A stretch of DNA of 64,000 nucleotides from Halomonas sp. HAL1 (lineage in GTDB: Bacteria; Pseudomonadota; Gammaproteobacteria; Pseudomonadales; Halomonadaceae), in the NCBI RefSeq assembly GCF_030544485.1, contig NZ_CP130610.1:372001-436000 (forward strand). The letters are read 5' to 3'. This document shows, piece by piece, positions 44,711 through 53,142 of this stretch; within the stretch, counting starts at the first letter, position 1, and every line of letters starts with the position of its first letter. The position numbers and the translations under genes were made by a program. The notes under the pieces were generated by a model, which was not told the DNA's origin, ran no database searches, and saw nothing but the letters and a program-made list of their open reading frames with translations.

Positions 44711-45883
44711 ATGATACAGGGTGATACAAAAGTGACTGTGCCAGTTCGTTGGGCGATGGTGGGCGGCGGCCAAGGAAGTCAGATCGGTTATATCCATCGT
44801 TGTGCGGCGCTGCGTGACAATAGCTTTCAGCTGGTGGCCGGTGCATTCGACATCGACCCAGCAAGGGGTCGTGAGTTTGGCGTGTCGCTACGGCTAGCCT
44901 CCGAGCGTTGCTACCCAGACTACCAGACGCTGTTTGCCGAGGAGGCGAAACGAGAGGACGGTATTCAGGCAGTTTCCATCGCAACGCCCAATAACACCCA
45001 CTTCGCCATCTGTAAGGCAGCGTTGGAGGCTGGCTTGCACGTAGTTTGTGAGAAGCCTCTATGCTTCAATGTGACAGAGGCCGAAGAGCTCCGGGCGTTG
45101 GCTACAGAGAACCGCTGCATCGTAGGTGTTACCTATGGTTATGCGGGCCACCAGCTGGTGCGCCAAGCCCGAGAGATGATAGCCAACGGGGCTCTCGGTG
45201 ATATTCGCATGGTACATATGCAGTTTGCTCATGGCTTCCACAGCGAAGCCGTTGAGAATGCCAGCCCCAGCACCCGTTGGCGGGTCGACCCTCGCTACGC
45301 CGGGCCCAGCTATGTGCTAGGTGATTTGGCAACTCACCCGTATTACATTGCAGAAATGATGTTGCCAGAGCTTCGCATCAAAAGGTTGCTTTGTTCTCGG
45401 CAAAGTTTTGTCGCCAGCCGGGCACCGCTTGAGGATAATGCTTACGTACTTATGGAATATGAGGGTGGTGCCATGGGGCATTTGTGGGCTTCGGCAGTCA
45501 ACGCTGGCTCCATGCATGGGCAAAAAGTTCGCGTCGTGGGCTCTCGAGCAAGTATCGAATGGTGGGATGAGCATCCCAACCAGCTGCGTTACGAAGTGCA
45601 AGGTGAACCTGTGCGTCTCCTCGAAAGAGGCATGGAGTATCTCTATCCTCAAGCGCGGGAGGATGATCGCATTGGCGCTGGTCATCCAGAAGGTTTATTT
45701 GAAGCGTGGGCTAACCTCTACTATCGCTTTGCACTCGCTATGGAGGCGATGGATCGTAATGATGTTGCTGGTGTTGAAGCGCTAGGGGTGCCGGGTATTG
45801 ATGCAGGGTTAGAAGGCGTGCGTTGGGTAGAGAACTGCGTGCGTTCTGCCGATGCTGGAGCGACTTGGGTCGATTATTTCTGA
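44711..45883 (+). CDS. Gfo/Idh/MocA oxidoreductase, paralogue B
   Basis: This 390-residue dehydrogenase is paralogous to the one at 40335 and has exactly the same length from the chosen ATG. Shared pieces include the MVGGG Rossmann motif, FQLVAGAFDIDPARGREFG, HVVCEKPLCFN with the catalytic lysine, GLWAN-like helix WANLYYRFALA, and the C-terminus EGVRWVENCVRSADAGATWVDYF. ATG 44711 has AGGA upstream; ATG 44693 has none. Two such enzymes in one locus suggest either two oxidation steps, an oxidation and a re-reduction, or two substrates. Confidence 0.85.
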   Translation: MIQGDTKVTVPVRWAMVGGGQGSQIGYIHRCAALRDNSFQLVAGAFDIDPARGREFGVSLRLASERCYPDYQTLFAEEAKREDGIQAVSIATPNNTHFAICKAALEAGLHVVCEKPLCFNVTEAEELRALATENRCIVGVTYGYAGHQLVRQAREMIANGALGDIRMVHMQFAHGFHSEAVENASPSTRWRVDPRYAGPSYVLGDLATHPYYIAEMMLPELRIKRLLCSRQSFVASRAPLEDNAYVLMEYEGGAMGHLWASAVNAGSMHGQKVRVVGSRASIEWWDEHPNQLRYEVQGEPVRLLERGMEYLYPQAREDDRIGAGHPEGLFEAWANLYYRFALAMEAMDRNDVAGVEALGVPGIDAGLEGVRWVENCVRSADAGATWVDYF

Positions 45884-45955
45884 CTTGGCTAGAGTTTGAA
45901 GCTACCTTGAGCTACTAGGTTATATTTTAATACCGTTAAGAATAAGGCTAACGCC

Positions 45956-46804
45956 GTGATTCAGCGCTTTAAGAAACCTAACCGTAGTAGCTCTCTGGTG
46001 GTTGAACAGCCCGGTGAGTTGCTCTATATGTGCATGGTTGAAGGCAAGCAGAGCGAGATGCCGCGAACAATGCATCGCCATAGCAACTGTACTGAAATCG
46101 TTTTTATCAGCGAAGGGCAGGGAGCCCACATAATTGGCGGCCAGAAGTATGCTACTCAAGACGGCGACGTGCTGATTTATAACAGTGGTACATTACATGA
46201 TGAGTCTGCTCAGCCAAGCGTCGGTGTTGTGGCCTATTGTTGTGGTTTTCAAGGGCTTAAACTTCGAGGGCTGCCTGCCAACCACCTTATATCTGCGCAG
46301 GATCAACCTGTGCTTAGCAGCGGCGAGCATTACGATTCAATTAAAAGTTTGATGCAGTTGCTATATGATCATGTCGAAGTTAGTAGAAGCGCTGATATTT
46401 GTCATCATTTGTTGCAAGCGTTGATTCAATTAGTAAATCGTATGACGGTTCAACCTGACGCGCAGCTTAATATTCTAGGTTACGACCTTGGACAGGAAGT
46501 AAGACGTTTTATTGATGAGCGATATGCCGACGAGCTTGATCTTCAGGCTCTCGCTAAGCGTTTTAAAGTAAGTCGCTATCACCTTGCTCACTGCTTCAAG
46601 GCCTCAGTAGGCTGCTCACCTATCCACTATATGATTCGGCGCCGAATGGGAGAGGCGCAGACTCTCCTTATTAATACAGGTCTGAGTATTACCGAAGTAG
46701 CCGAGCAGGTTGGTTATCATTATCCCAGCTACTTTAATACTGCTTTCAAGAAGGTTGTTGGAGTGCCACCTAGTACCTACAGAAAATATTATCTTGGCAA
46801 GTAG
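45956..46804 (+). CDS. AraC-family transcriptional regulator
   Basis: This 282-residue regulator has an N-terminal cupin-like sensor (MHRHSNCTEIVFISEGQGAH, DGDVLIYNSGTLHDES) and a C-terminal AraC double helix-turn-helix from about 185 (LDLQALAKRFKVSRYHLAHCFKASVG, then AQTLLINTGLSITEVAEQVG and SYFNTAFKKVVGVPPSTYRK). Such proteins usually activate nearby sugar genes on binding the inducer. The start is a GTG at 45956. It closes the second inositol-like locus, which therefore has a LacI regulator on one side and an AraC regulator on the other. Confidence 0.9.
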   Translation: MIQRFKKPNRSSSLVVEQPGELLYMCMVEGKQSEMPRTMHRHSNCTEIVFISEGQGAHIIGGQKYATQDGDVLIYNSGTLHDESAQPSVGVVAYCCGFQGLKLRGLPANHLISAQDQPVLSSGEHYDSIKSLMQLLYDHVEVSRSADICHHLLQALIQLVNRMTVQPDAQLNILGYDLGQEVRRFIDERYADELDLQALAKRFKVSRYHLAHCFKASVGCSPIHYMIRRRMGEAQTLLINTGLSITEVAEQVGYHYPSYFNTAFKKVVGVPPSTYRKYYLGK

Positions 46805-46894
46805 GGCTGTCACCCCTGAATGCTTCCCAGCTTACATCCATCTTTAATCCTTACTCTATTTCTTGATTATGAAGATACGGTCGCGCCGGCACGC

Positions 46895-47512
46895 TTAACG
46901 CGATCGGCTGTCCGTCGCCAGCAGTACCCCGAAAATAACCAGCAGGCCGCCGAAGATCCTGTCTATCCAGTAACGCGCTACTAGTAAGCGGTCACGGATG
47001 ATACCCGCTGAAAAGCAAAGTGCCACTAGGCCAAACCATACTATGTGTGCCACCGAGGTAAAGAGGCCATAGCCAGCCTGTACCATGAGCGGCGTCTCTG
47101 GCTTCACCACCTGCATAAACAGGCTGACGATAAAAATAGTGGTTTTGGGATTCAGCACGTTTGTCAGAAAACCGGTGCGCAGGGCGGCCAGATCCGACAG
47201 GGGGGCAACACGGTTGTCAGACACTGTGCTGCCCGGCTTTGTCCGGAGCATTTTAACGCCCAGATAAACTAGATAAACGGCCCCGGCCAGCTTGATGGCG
47301 TTAAACAGCCAGAGCGACTGCTGGATCAACAGACCCACGCCGAGCAGCGTATATGAAACGTGGACGAGAACGCCCAGCCCAATCCCGAATGCCGTGAGCA
47401 GGCCCGCACGGCGCGACAGAATGAGGCTGTTGCGAGAAACCATTGCAAAATCCGGTCCCGGGCTGATAACGGCCAGTAGAGTAATAGTGATAACAGCTAG
47501 TAATTCAGTCAA
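46895..47512 (-). CDS. LysE/RhtB-family exporter
   Basis: This 205-residue membrane protein of the LysE/RhtB amino-acid exporter family has about six helices. It has the family start LLAVISPGPDFAMVSRNSL, then GLGVLVHVSYTLLGVGLLIQ and FLTNVLNPKTTIFIVSLFMQ. It lies downstream of a PhzF protein on the same strand. The PhzF / XRE-cupin / exporter grouping suggests handling of a small amino-acid-like compound, but the substrate is unknown. Confidence 0.88.
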   Translation of the reverse strand: MTELLAVITITLLAVISPGPDFAMVSRNSLILSRRAGLLTAFGIGLGVLVHVSYTLLGVGLLIQQSLWLFNAIKLAGAVYLVYLGVKMLRTKPGSTVSDNRVAPLSDLAALRTGFLTNVLNPKTTIFIVSLFMQVVKPETPLMVQAGYGLFTSVAHIVWFGLVALCFSAGIIRDRLLVARYWIDRIFGGLLVIFGVLLATDSRSR

Positions 47513-47579
47513 AATGGTCTCCGGTATAAATTAATGAATATGCAAGATTGGCGACCTCAAATTCTAAGTGCTCAGGCCA

Positions 47580-48374
47580 TTATGCCGGCAGGCAAATCTC
47601 CGCTTTCATGAATGTGGCTGCCTTCCCTTCGATAACTACCCTGTCTTCTTTCAGCTCGCAGGCCAGATGGCCCCCTCTCTGGGAGGCCTGCCAGGCAGAA
47701 AGGCACTTTTTATCCAGTTTCTCTGCCCAGTAAGGAACCAGGGTGGCATGTATTGAGCCGGTCACCGGATCCTCCGGGATGCCCGCCCCCGGCGCAAAGT
47801 AACGCGAGACAAAGTCATATTGGCTGCTCGTGCTCTGACCCGTGATCACAACGCCGACCGGCCCCAGTCCCGCAAGTGCGCTTAAATCAGGCTGGCAAGC
47901 TCTGACCGCATCTTCACCGGACAGCACCACAAAGATATTTTCGAAATTCCTGAACCAGCTCTCAGCCTGATTACTGAAGATAGGGCTGATAATGTCTGGA
48001 AGCTGCGCCAAGTCTTCCGGAGGAATGCACGGCAGATCGAGCAGGTAGCCGTTCTCTTTCACCTCAACCTTCAGATGTCCGACGCGGGCTGAAAACGAGA
48101 GCGGTCCCGGTATGCCATATTCCGTTACCAGAATATGCGCGGTCGCAAGCGTGGCGTGGCCGCAGAAATCCACTTCCACCGTAGGTGTGAACCACCGCAG
48201 GTTCCAGCCGTCACCGGCGCGCTTCACGAAGGCCGTCTCCGCAAGGTTATTTTCTGAAGCTATAGACTGCATCAGGCTGTCCGGCAGCCAGTCTTCAAGT
48301 ACCAGAACGGCAGCGGGGTTTCCGCCAAAGACCCGGTCAGAAAAGGCGTCAACCTGGTACATCTTAAGGAACAT
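47580..48374 (-). CDS. PhzF-family isomerase
   Basis: This 264-residue protein of the PhzF/diaminopimelate-epimerase fold has MYQVDAFSDRVFGGNPAAV with the family's GNPA motif, NNLAETAFV with the catalytic glutamate, VDFCGHATLATAHIL and GIPEDPVTGSIHATLVPYW in the second domain. PhzF of phenazine synthesis is the model, but most relatives act on unknown metabolites. No other phenazine gene is near. I use the ATG at 48374 with GAGAG at good spacing; upstream in-frame ATGs exist at 48383 and 48407. Confidence 0.9.
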   Translation of the reverse strand: MFLKMYQVDAFSDRVFGGNPAAVLVLEDWLPDSLMQSIASENNLAETAFVKRAGDGWNLRWFTPTVEVDFCGHATLATAHILVTEYGIPGPLSFSARVGHLKVEVKENGYLLDLPCIPPEDLAQLPDIISPIFSNQAESWFRNFENIFVVLSGEDAVRACQPDLSALAGLGPVGVVITGQSTSSQYDFVSRYFAPGAGIPEDPVTGSIHATLVPYWAEKLDKKCLSAWQASQRGGHLACELKEDRVVIEGKAATFMKAEICLPA

Positions 48375-48449
48375 AGTAAGCATTCTCTCTTTGCAATTGG
48401 GGTCCATGCCTTTTGGAAATAAGATATTGAAACCTCTGACTACCGTTAC

Positions 48450-49052
48450 CTATTGGTGAAGTTCAACAACGGTCATCATAAAGACAAGCCTGGATTCGCC
48501 ATCATTAGCGTACAGATGGGGTACGTCCGTCCTTGCCACGGCTGAACAGCCAGTTGGAACGACAAGCTCGGTTTCACCGACTTCTATCCTCAGTTCTCCT
48601 TGCTCTACATGAAACAGCTCATACGTTCCATTCGGATGGCTGAGCGCCTTGAATAGCTCCCCAGGTTGCATCTCCCAACGCCACATCTCGATCATATTGG
48701 GGCCACTCGTACCCGCAAGCAGCCGAGCGGTGCCTCCCTTGGGGCCCGTCCATAGCGTCGGGATGTCCTGGCTCTCAATAAGGTGCACCGCCGGAGGGCT
48801 GGCGACATTCACGATATCTGCTACCGATATGCCGAGTGCTGCTGCTACCTTGCACAAGCTAGCGATACTGGGATTGGCGAGCCCTTTCTCCATCTCGACG
48901 AGCATTCCCTTGCTGATGCCCGCACGCCGGGATAGCTCGTCGAGGGAAAGCTTCTGTTCTTTTCTATACGCTTTGAGCTTGGTGGCGACGGCCTGGCTGA
49001 TGAATTGTGCATCGGCTCCGGGGTCGGTCGTTATATTGACTTTATTGGTCAT
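48450..49052 (-). CDS. XRE-cupin transcriptional regulator
   Basis: This 200-residue regulator has an XRE helix-turn-helix at about residues 20-80 (LSLDELSRRAGISKGMLVEM, NPSIASLCKVAAALGISVADI) and a C-terminal cupin sensor (WEMQPGELFKALSHPNGTYE, LFHVEQGELRIEVGETELVV, DVPHLYANDGES). It is first in a minus-strand group with the phzF-like and lysE-like genes and is divergent from the broken B3/4 gene. Three TGGTCA direct repeats lie at and just upstream of its start and are likely operator sites. Confidence 0.88.
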   Translation of the reverse strand: MTNKVNITTDPGADAQFISQAVATKLKAYRKEQKLSLDELSRRAGISKGMLVEMEKGLANPSIASLCKVAAALGISVADIVNVASPPAVHLIESQDIPTLWTGPKGGTARLLAGTSGPNMIEMWRWEMQPGELFKALSHPNGTYELFHVEQGELRIEVGETELVVPTGCSAVARTDVPHLYANDGESRLVFMMTVVELHQ

Positions 49053-49083
49053 TGGTCACTATCATAGAATAAAATGGTCACTA
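49046..49083. promoter_or_regulatory. Three TGGTCA direct repeats
   Basis: TGGTCA occurs at 49046, 49053 and 49075, the last two extended to TGGTCACTA. They cover the start of the XRE-cupin gene and the gap to the divergent B3/4 gene. Autoregulation is inferred. Confidence 0.45.
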
Positions 49084-49096
49084 GAGTGATTCTCCA

Positions 49097-49517
49097 ATGA
49101 ATGTTGTCTTACCGTCAATCGATTCAGGGATATCTCGCATCGCACCGGGATTTCGTGCACTTAGCATTAGTGTGGAAGCGGCGAAGATCGCCGACCCAGG
49201 TATAGCAACTGAGGCCCTGTCCCGTGCCTGCCGGTCGCTAGCCGAGGGGGATGTTGCCTGGGCCAAGGCACATTCGTCGGCTTGGGCCGACGTGTTCCGT
49301 GCCTTCGGCGCCAAACCACAGCGCACCCCCAGCTCCTCCGATGCTCTACGCAAGCGGGTGTTGCGCGATGGCAGCCTACCGAGCATTGATCCCGTCGTTG
49401 ATCTATACAACGCGATCAGCATTGAGTATGCCTTGCCGGTCGGTGGCGAGAATATTGCGGCCTATGTTGGAGAACCCAGGCTGGTAATTGCCAACGGAAC
49501 GGAATCGTTCGACACGG
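49097..49517 (+). pseudogene. B3/4-domain protein, cut by insertion sequence
   Basis: The reading frame starts at ATG 49097 and carries a B3/4 tRNA-editing-like domain (VLPSIDSGISRIAPGFRALSIS near the start, then LPSIDPVVDLYNAISIEYAL, PVGGENIAAYVGEPRLVIA, NGTESFDTV). Relatives act on mischarged tRNA or are uncharacterised and are about 230 residues long. Here about 140 residues remain before the IS407-group element enters at 49517; the frame then ends within the element at 49561. The missing 3' part is not on the other side of the element, so a deletion or rearrangement followed insertion. Confidence 0.85.
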
Positions 49518-50714
49518 TAATCCCCCCATTTATAACCGAAGCGATAAGTAGAGTTGGTTAGGCCGCCATGGCCACCTTCTGTTTCGGTGTTATCCCACCC
49601 AATGCCATGTTCGGTCGCTCGTGGTTGTACGTCCAGAGCCAGCGTGTGGCAAAATCCTGTACTTCAGCGATCGAGTCGAAAAGATAATGGCTCAACCAAT
49701 CATAACGGACTGTTCGGTTGTAGCGTTCAACATAAGCATTCTGCTGCGGATTCCCCGGCTGGATATATCGAAGTTCAATGCCTTCCTGCCTTGCCCAGGT
49801 AACGAGCTTACCGCTGATGTATTCCGGGCCGTTGTCACAGCGAATGGCTTTTGGCTTGCCGCGCCATTCGATCAACTGCGTGAGAGAGCGTATTACGCGC
49901 TCTGCCGGCAGCGAGAAGTCTGCATCGATGATCAGACCTTCCCGGTTGTAGTCATCGAGCACGTTGAACAATCGATACGTTCGGCCGTCTGCCAACTGGT
50001 CGTGCATGAAGTCCATAGACCAACAGCCGTTCAGAACCTGCGGTACCGACAAGGGTTCCGGCTTTTTCCGCACCAGTCGCTTCTTGGGCTTGATCCGCAG
50101 GTTAAGCTCCAGCTCCCGGTAAATCCGGTAGATGCGCTTATGGTTCCAGCCGAAGCCCTTCACGTTGCGCAGATACAGGTAACACAGCCCAAACCCCCAG
50201 TTACGCTGGTTATGGGTTAAACGCACCAGCCAGTCGGCAATCACCGCGTTCTCATGGCTCAGCTTTGCCCGGTAGCGATAACAGGTCTCACTGATACCAA
50301 AGGCCACACAGGCCAGCCGTACACTGCAGCGATCGGCATCAACTGCATTTTTTGCCATCTCTCGGCGTTGAGATGGCTTTACCACTTTCCCTCAAGGGCC
50401 TCCTGGCGAAGCTCGGATTTCAAGCGCTCTTCGGCGTACATCTTCTTGAGTCGACGGTTTTCGTCTTCCAGGTCCTTGAGGCGCTTCATCATGGACGCGT
50501 CCATACCGCCATACTTCGAACGCCATTTATAAAACGTGGCACTGCTCATACCGTGCTCGCGGCAAAGTTCAGGAACCGGCACGCCAGATTCGGCTTGCTT
50601 CAGAATCGCCATGATCTGGCTGTCGGTAAAACGTGATTTTCGCATGTGGAATCTCCTGTCTGTTCAGAGTACAAAATTCCACTTATCACCGCGATTATTT
50701 TTCGGGGGGATTAC
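49517..50714 (-). mobile_element. IS3-family insertion sequence (IS407 group)
   Basis: The element is delimited by GTAATCCCCCC at 49517-49527 and its complement GGGGGGATTAC at 50704-50714, with further imperfect inward matches. Length 1198 bp is typical. OrfA and OrfB are intact. The flanks show no target duplication (ACGG/ACG side against CTCTG), which fits later recombination at one end. Confidence 0.85.
49558..50645 (-). CDS. IS407-group transposase OrfA/OrfB with -1 frameshift
   Basis: OrfA (50645-50379, 88 residues) has the helix-turn-helix and leucine-zipper tail ([40 protein letters not shown]). OrfB (to 49558) is the DDE integrase-like part: the first Asp in [16 protein letters not shown], the second in [11 protein letters not shown], and the glutamate in [12 protein letters not shown]. 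They overlap at 50385-50379, and the minus strand at 50391-50385 reads G GGA AAG in the OrfA frame, a canonical slippery heptamer. The product is the fused OrfAB transposase. No disabling mutation is seen. Confidence 0.88.
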
Positions 50715-50715
50715 C

Positions 50716-50747
50716 TCTGTACCTACAAGCGGGTGCCAACCCATAAC
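50716..50747 (+). repeat. 32-bp dispersed repeat, copy 2
   Basis: This block is identical to 3581-3612. It begins two bases after the IS407-group right end and is followed at once by an IS3-type end (50748-50774). Confidence 0.7.
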
Positions 50748-50774
50748 TGAATCGCCCCGAGTTTCGTAGACACC
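50748..50774 (+). repeat. Orphan IS3-type terminal sequence
   Basis: These 27 bases match the IS end at 21471-21497 with two differences. The following 30 bases also align loosely, but no OrfA start follows. It is a leftover tip of an older insertion sequence. Confidence 0.6.
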
Positions 50775-50907
50775 ATTAGGTCTTGTACTTGGATTTTGAG
50801 GAGGCTCCCCGGTTGCTTGGCCGGATAATTTGAGCTCTGAGTAAGGATGTTTCATGTAGTAAGGTGGTGTTACATATCATTTCGCTAAACCACCCAGATA
50901 GAGCGTA

Positions 50908-50939
50908 CAAAAAGGCCGCCAAGCGAAACTTTAGGCGGC
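50908..50939 (-). terminator. Terminator of integrase operon
   Basis: On the minus strand the stem GCCGCC / GGCGGC (50939-50915) is followed by CTTTTTG. It lies about 25 bases past the HD protein stop. Confidence 0.8.
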
Positions 50940-50963
50940 ATTAGAACGGTTTAATACGCGGTG

Positions 50964-51917
50964 CTATTGAGGCTGTGAGGTGGATACTTCTGGCCGCCAG
51001 AATAAATTTTGGCCAAGGCGGCTGAAGCCCCAGTGGCTTTTGGTACAAAACGCTCGCATTTGGTTGTCGGCCATTGCACTTTGTCCATCAGCATCACGGA
51101 TATATCGAGCGAGCGTTATGGCTGCTTTCTGGCCGTAGCGCGCACCAGGTGAGGCGCATGTCCACACATGCCGCAGGATGATGGCAAGGTCAGGGGCGTG
51201 CTTATCCAAATACGCCAGCCCATAGGCGCAGGCTTCCAAGGTAAAGGCATCGTGGCTGCAAAGCTTCCAGGCGGCGTTCGGTTTGCCTTTCGAGTCGTAG
51301 GTATAGGTCTTCCCAATATCGTGCAATAACCCCGCCACAAAGCATGCTTCCTGCATTAGGCGCGGCATAGTAGGCTCGTTCAGGCGCAGCATTGCTACGG
51401 CGTTATTAGCGACGTTCAGCGAATGCTCTAGCAAGCCGCCCGGGTAGGCATGGTGATAATTGACGCTGGCCGGCGCATTCAAAAAAGTTTCAAGACGATC
51501 CTTGCGTTCCAGTACCCGCGTTAAAAACTCGCGAAGACAGTCTGATTGAAGCGACTGCACGGTCGCGACTAACTTATCGAATACTTCTGGCATCGGGGAG
51601 TACACTCGCGGCAACGACTGCAGTGTATTCAACGTGATCACTTCCTCTCGGGTCGCCTTGCGAAACTCATCAAGTAAGAATTGGCCTGACAAACACTTCA
51701 CTCCGGAAGCGGTAACAAAGTCTAGATGGCCGATGCGCTCCGGTACCGTTATTTTGCTCAAGTTGAGCACCGCGATTTGATCCCCCACACAATCGCTTAG
51801 CCGCAGCTTTAAGAAAGGCGTTTTCGAGTTGTCGAACTCCACCACGCGGCCAGTAAGGCGATAAGTGCCCGTGAAGGTGCGAGACAGGTGAGTAGGGACG
51901 TTATCAAGCCGTTTCAT
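50964..51917 (-). CDS. OB-fold/HD-domain protein of integration module
   Basis: This 317-residue protein begins with an OB-like region (FTGTYRLTGRVVEFDNSKTP). An HD domain follows: NYHHAYPGGLLEHSLNVANN (H165) and FVAGLLHDIGKTYTY (H199-D200), then DAFTLEACAYGLAYLDKH. This layout recalls the YhaM 3'-5' exoribonuclease and also short TraI-like HD proteins found beside island integrases. AAGGAGCAGCATC precedes ATG 51917, which overlaps the integrase gene end by 14 bases, so the two are translationally coupled. A nuclease or phosphohydrolase acting in element maintenance is plausible. The function is unproven. Confidence 0.75.
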   Translation of the reverse strand: MKRLDNVPTHLSRTFTGTYRLTGRVVEFDNSKTPFLKLRLSDCVGDQIAVLNLSKITVPERIGHLDFVTASGVKCLSGQFLLDEFRKATREEVITLNTLQSLPRVYSPMPEVFDKLVATVQSLQSDCLREFLTRVLERKDRLETFLNAPASVNYHHAYPGGLLEHSLNVANNAVAMLRLNEPTMPRLMQEACFVAGLLHDIGKTYTYDSKGKPNAAWKLCSHDAFTLEACAYGLAYLDKHAPDLAIILRHVWTCASPGARYGQKAAITLARYIRDADGQSAMADNQMRAFCTKSHWGFSRLGQNLFWRPEVSTSQPQ

Positions 51918-53142
51918 GATGCTGCTCCTTCTGGGGCTTGGTAGGCGTGGTATTGCCGAGCAAACGCTCAAAGGCTGAGCCATCCATACGGGTGGCATTG
52001 GGGACGTAACGCGAATACACCTTAAACAGCATCTCGGTGGAGCTGTGGCCCAGCATTCGCGCCACCCATTCAGGGTTTTCACCTGAGGCCAGAAAAAGCG
52101 TCGCGGCGGTATGGCGCGTTTGGTAAGGGCGCCGCTTGGTCAGCCCAAGAGTCTTCAACAAGGGATACCACACGCGCTTCGTCACGTTATTGTGATCAAG
52201 AGGCTGCCCCAACTGATTGCAGAACACGTACTTACTCATATGCCCAGTGGCGGCGTACTGCGTTTTTAGCGCGTCATACACTTGACCAAACATAGGGATT
52301 TCACGCTGCGAGCCATCGGTCTTGGTGTATTCTGTTTCGCCATTAATCAGTGTTTCGCGTACCAAGATTTCCCGCTTAGCAAAATCAATATTTGTCCACT
52401 TCAACCCATCGACTTCACCGGTGCGCATGCCGGTAAAGAAGCGCACGGTGTAATAGTTGCAATAGTCTGCGCGGACGTTATCGATGATGCGTTGCACCTC
52501 GTGTAGCGAAAATGGCTCGATGTGCGTCTTCTGTAGCTTTAACGGCTTGATGTTTTTGTACGGCGTCTCAAAATCGAAACGCTCGGCCGCCTCATCGAGC
52601 ACCATACGCAAAATGGACATATGGCTGTTGATCGTTTTAGGCGATACCAGCCCCGTGGCACCACGGCCCCTGCGCTTGGCTAGTTTGGTGCGGAACGCCA
52701 GGATGTCCGCCTTGGTGATATCTCCGATGTGCTTTTTCCCAAACGCTGGCTTAAGTGAGCTATCCAGGATCGAGCTCACATTGCGTACGTGGGAAGCACG
52801 CCATTGGATTTTGCTTTCGTCGAACCACTGATCAGAAAAATCGTTGAAGAGCGGTGTCTCCACAGCCGGTTGAGTGTTCTCGATCTGTGCAGGTTGAAGA
52901 GATTGATTTTTAGCGGCGTTATTTAACCCCAGCTTCTGCAAATTTTTACTGCCAGGGAAAAATTCAGCATAGTCGAGATCATCTAGCAAAATTTTTGCTT
53001 CTACCTTTGCCAGTAATTGCTCCACCTTTTTTCTGTTAGTAGGCGTGTCTTTCAGTGCAGTTTGCTCACGTAACCGCAGGCCTTGGTAGAAAAAATCCAG
53101 ATAGAGCTTACCCGTCTCTTTACGTTGGCGAACCTTACCCAT
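51904..53142 (-). CDS. Phage/island tyrosine integrase
   Basis: This 412-residue tyrosine recombinase has an N-terminal arm-binding domain (GKLYLDFFYQGLRLREQTAL), a SAM-like core-binding domain (about 100-210) and the catalytic domain. Catalytic residues fit R-K-H-R-H-Y: R in GMRTGEVDGL, K in the beta-hairpin (YTKTDGSQREIPM), H-x-x-R-like TRHTAATLFL, LGHSS, and the nucleophile in FKVYSRYVP. I start at MGKVRQRKE (53142). The next gene in the operon overlaps it, and the initiator tRNA gene to the right is the likely attachment site. Confidence 0.93.
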   Translation of the reverse strand: MGKVRQRKETGKLYLDFFYQGLRLREQTALKDTPTNRKKVEQLLAKVEAKILLDDLDYAEFFPGSKNLQKLGLNNAAKNQSLQPAQIENTQPAVETPLFNDFSDQWFDESKIQWRASHVRNVSSILDSSLKPAFGKKHIGDITKADILAFRTKLAKRRGRGATGLVSPKTINSHMSILRMVLDEAAERFDFETPYKNIKPLKLQKTHIEPFSLHEVQRIIDNVRADYCNYYTVRFFTGMRTGEVDGLKWTNIDFAKREILVRETLINGETEYTKTDGSQREIPMFGQVYDALKTQYAATGHMSKYVFCNQLGQPLDHNNVTKRVWYPLLKTLGLTKRRPYQTRHTAATLFLASGENPEWVARMLGHSSTEMLFKVYSRYVPNATRMDGSAFERLLGNTTPTKPQKEQHHETA

